This document shows positions 63,638 to 64,000 of a stretch of DNA of 64,000 nucleotides, in pieces. The translations under genes and the position numbers were made by a program. This DNA comes from Roseibium sediminicola (GTDB lineage: Bacteria > Pseudomonadota > Alphaproteobacteria > Rhizobiales > Stappiaceae). The stretch lies in NCBI RefSeq assembly GCF_023156505.1, contig NZ_JALNMJ010000015.1, positions 62,001-126,000 of the forward strand, read 5' to 3'. The notes beneath the pieces are model-generated. The model did not search any database. It had not been told where the DNA came from and saw only the letters and a program-made list of their open reading frames with translations. How positions within the stretch are numbered: position 1 is the first letter of the stretch; each line of letters opens with the position of its first letter.

Positions 63638-64000
63638 TCAGTCGCCCGACTGTTGCCGCAAGGCCGCCCGGCGGACTTTGCCGGATGCGGTGCGCGGCAG
63701 GCTGTCGAGCACCCGATAGACCTTCGGCCGCTTGTATTCAGCAAGGTTCGAGGCGGCATGCGCCGCCAGACGGTCAGCGCTGAAACCGGCCGGATCGCTT
63801 GGAACCACAAAGGCCGTGATCAGGCTGATGCCGTCCCGCGACGGCACCGCCGTTACCGCAACCTCCTGTACCTGGGGGTCGGCGGACAGCACCCGCTCCA
63901 CTTCTTCCGGCGCCACCCGGTAGCCGAAGGCATTCATCAGGTCGTCGGCGCGGCCCTCGTACCAATAGTACCCGTCCTGGTCGGCCCGGGCCCGGTCGCC
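63638..64000 (-). CDS. C-terminal part of an AMP-dependent acyl-CoA synthetase (cut by window end)
   Basis: The visible 120 residues are the C-terminal lid domain of an ANL-family adenylating enzyme. They start inside the hinge region (YYWYEGRADDLMNAFGYRVAPEEVERVLSADPQVQEVAVTAVP). The domain ends with the catalytic lysine motif LDSLPRTASGKVRRAALRQQ. The substrate-binding N-terminal domain lies beyond position 64000, so the acyl substrate cannot be judged. It resembles benzoate- or medium-chain acyl-CoA ligases. Confidence 0.88.
   Translation of the reverse strand, partial: GDRARADQDGYYWYEGRADDLMNAFGYRVAPEEVERVLSADPQVQEVAVTAVPSRDGISLITAFVVPSDPAGFSADRLAAHAASNLAEYKRPKVYRVLDSLPRTASGKVRRAALRQQSGD

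Noticed and set aside
1-64000. CRISPR arrays, tRNA or rRNA genes, prophage or integrase genes
   Set aside because: None were seen: no regularly spaced direct repeats, no cloverleaf-like conserved TTCGA/CCA segments in the gaps inspected, and no phage or integrase motifs.

Overview
The window is chromosomal DNA of a high-GC alphaproteobacterium of the Hyphomicrobiales (Rhizobiales). Four things point there: the 1603-residue NAD-glutamate dehydrogenase, CpdR together with two perfect CtrA-type boxes (TTAA-N7-TTAA), conserved gene orders (dapF-mtaB-ftsY; argH-lptM-lysA-DUF4175; rsmB-heparinase-purH; hpt-cpdR; aminotransferase-ftsK-lolA), and families such as TIGR02302, DUF2125 and DUF1674. A marine Stappiaceae-like genus (Roseibium/Labrenzia/Stappia) is my guess, not a proof. 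No rRNA, tRNA, CRISPR array, prophage or intact transposase was found.

Layout. 1-3180: ftsY (cut by the window start), mtaB and dapF on the minus strand. 3181-3715: a large palindromic element and a promoter for a Tat-exported flavin amine oxidase (3716-5614). 5699-8844: zinc peptidase YpfJ, L-asparaginase, a possible cysteine peptidase and a YkuD-type L,D-transpeptidase. 9040-10255: an OmpR-type response regulator and a cyclic-nucleotide-binding protein. 10256-13009: a REP-like pair, msrQ, an orphan solute-binding protein and a gene-poor tract ending in two related CTAG-bounded hairpins. 13006-16376: leuD and argC, two orphan envelope proteins and an AhpD-like protein. 16484-25502: NAD-glutamate dehydrogenase, an MFS permease, a small unknown gene and a chemoreceptor. 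25719-32758: purH, heparinase-like protein, rsmB, htpX, an SDHAF4-like factor and its coupled partner. 32761-41694: SGNH esterase, then aminotransferase-ftsK-lolA-ATP-grasp, a quinone reductase and a thiolase. 41695-48528: accessory genes, including a thiolase remnant, a CitE-like lyase, transporters, GNAT, DUF2125 and ChaC. 49041-55353: a small secreted protein, a MITE-like element, plsC, ydcF and ftsXE, then divergently a zinc-ribbon protein, hpt and cpdR. 55515-61799: a small unknown gene, then TIGR02302, lysA, lptM and argH. 61841-64000: tlpA, three small proteins sharing a C-terminal tail (one resembling YjfB motility proteins), and the end of an AMP-dependent ligase.

Themes. Much of the window is core metabolism and envelope or cell-cycle machinery: DAP/lysine (dapF, lysA), arginine (argC, argH), leucine (leuD), purines (purH, hpt), division (ftsEX, ftsK), membrane targeting (ftsY, lolA) and CtrA-linked control (cpdR, CtrA boxes). 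Between these units lie at least six kinds of palindromic repeat. The most interesting observations are the two covarying CTAG-bounded hairpins at 12843-13009, the second of which supplies the leuD stop codon; the YjfB-like trio at 62521-63568 with a perfect CtrA box; the perfect CtrA box in front of ftsE; a 262-bp MITE-like element flanked by CTAG; and a 12-codon leader peptide abutting the aminotransferase-ftsK operon.
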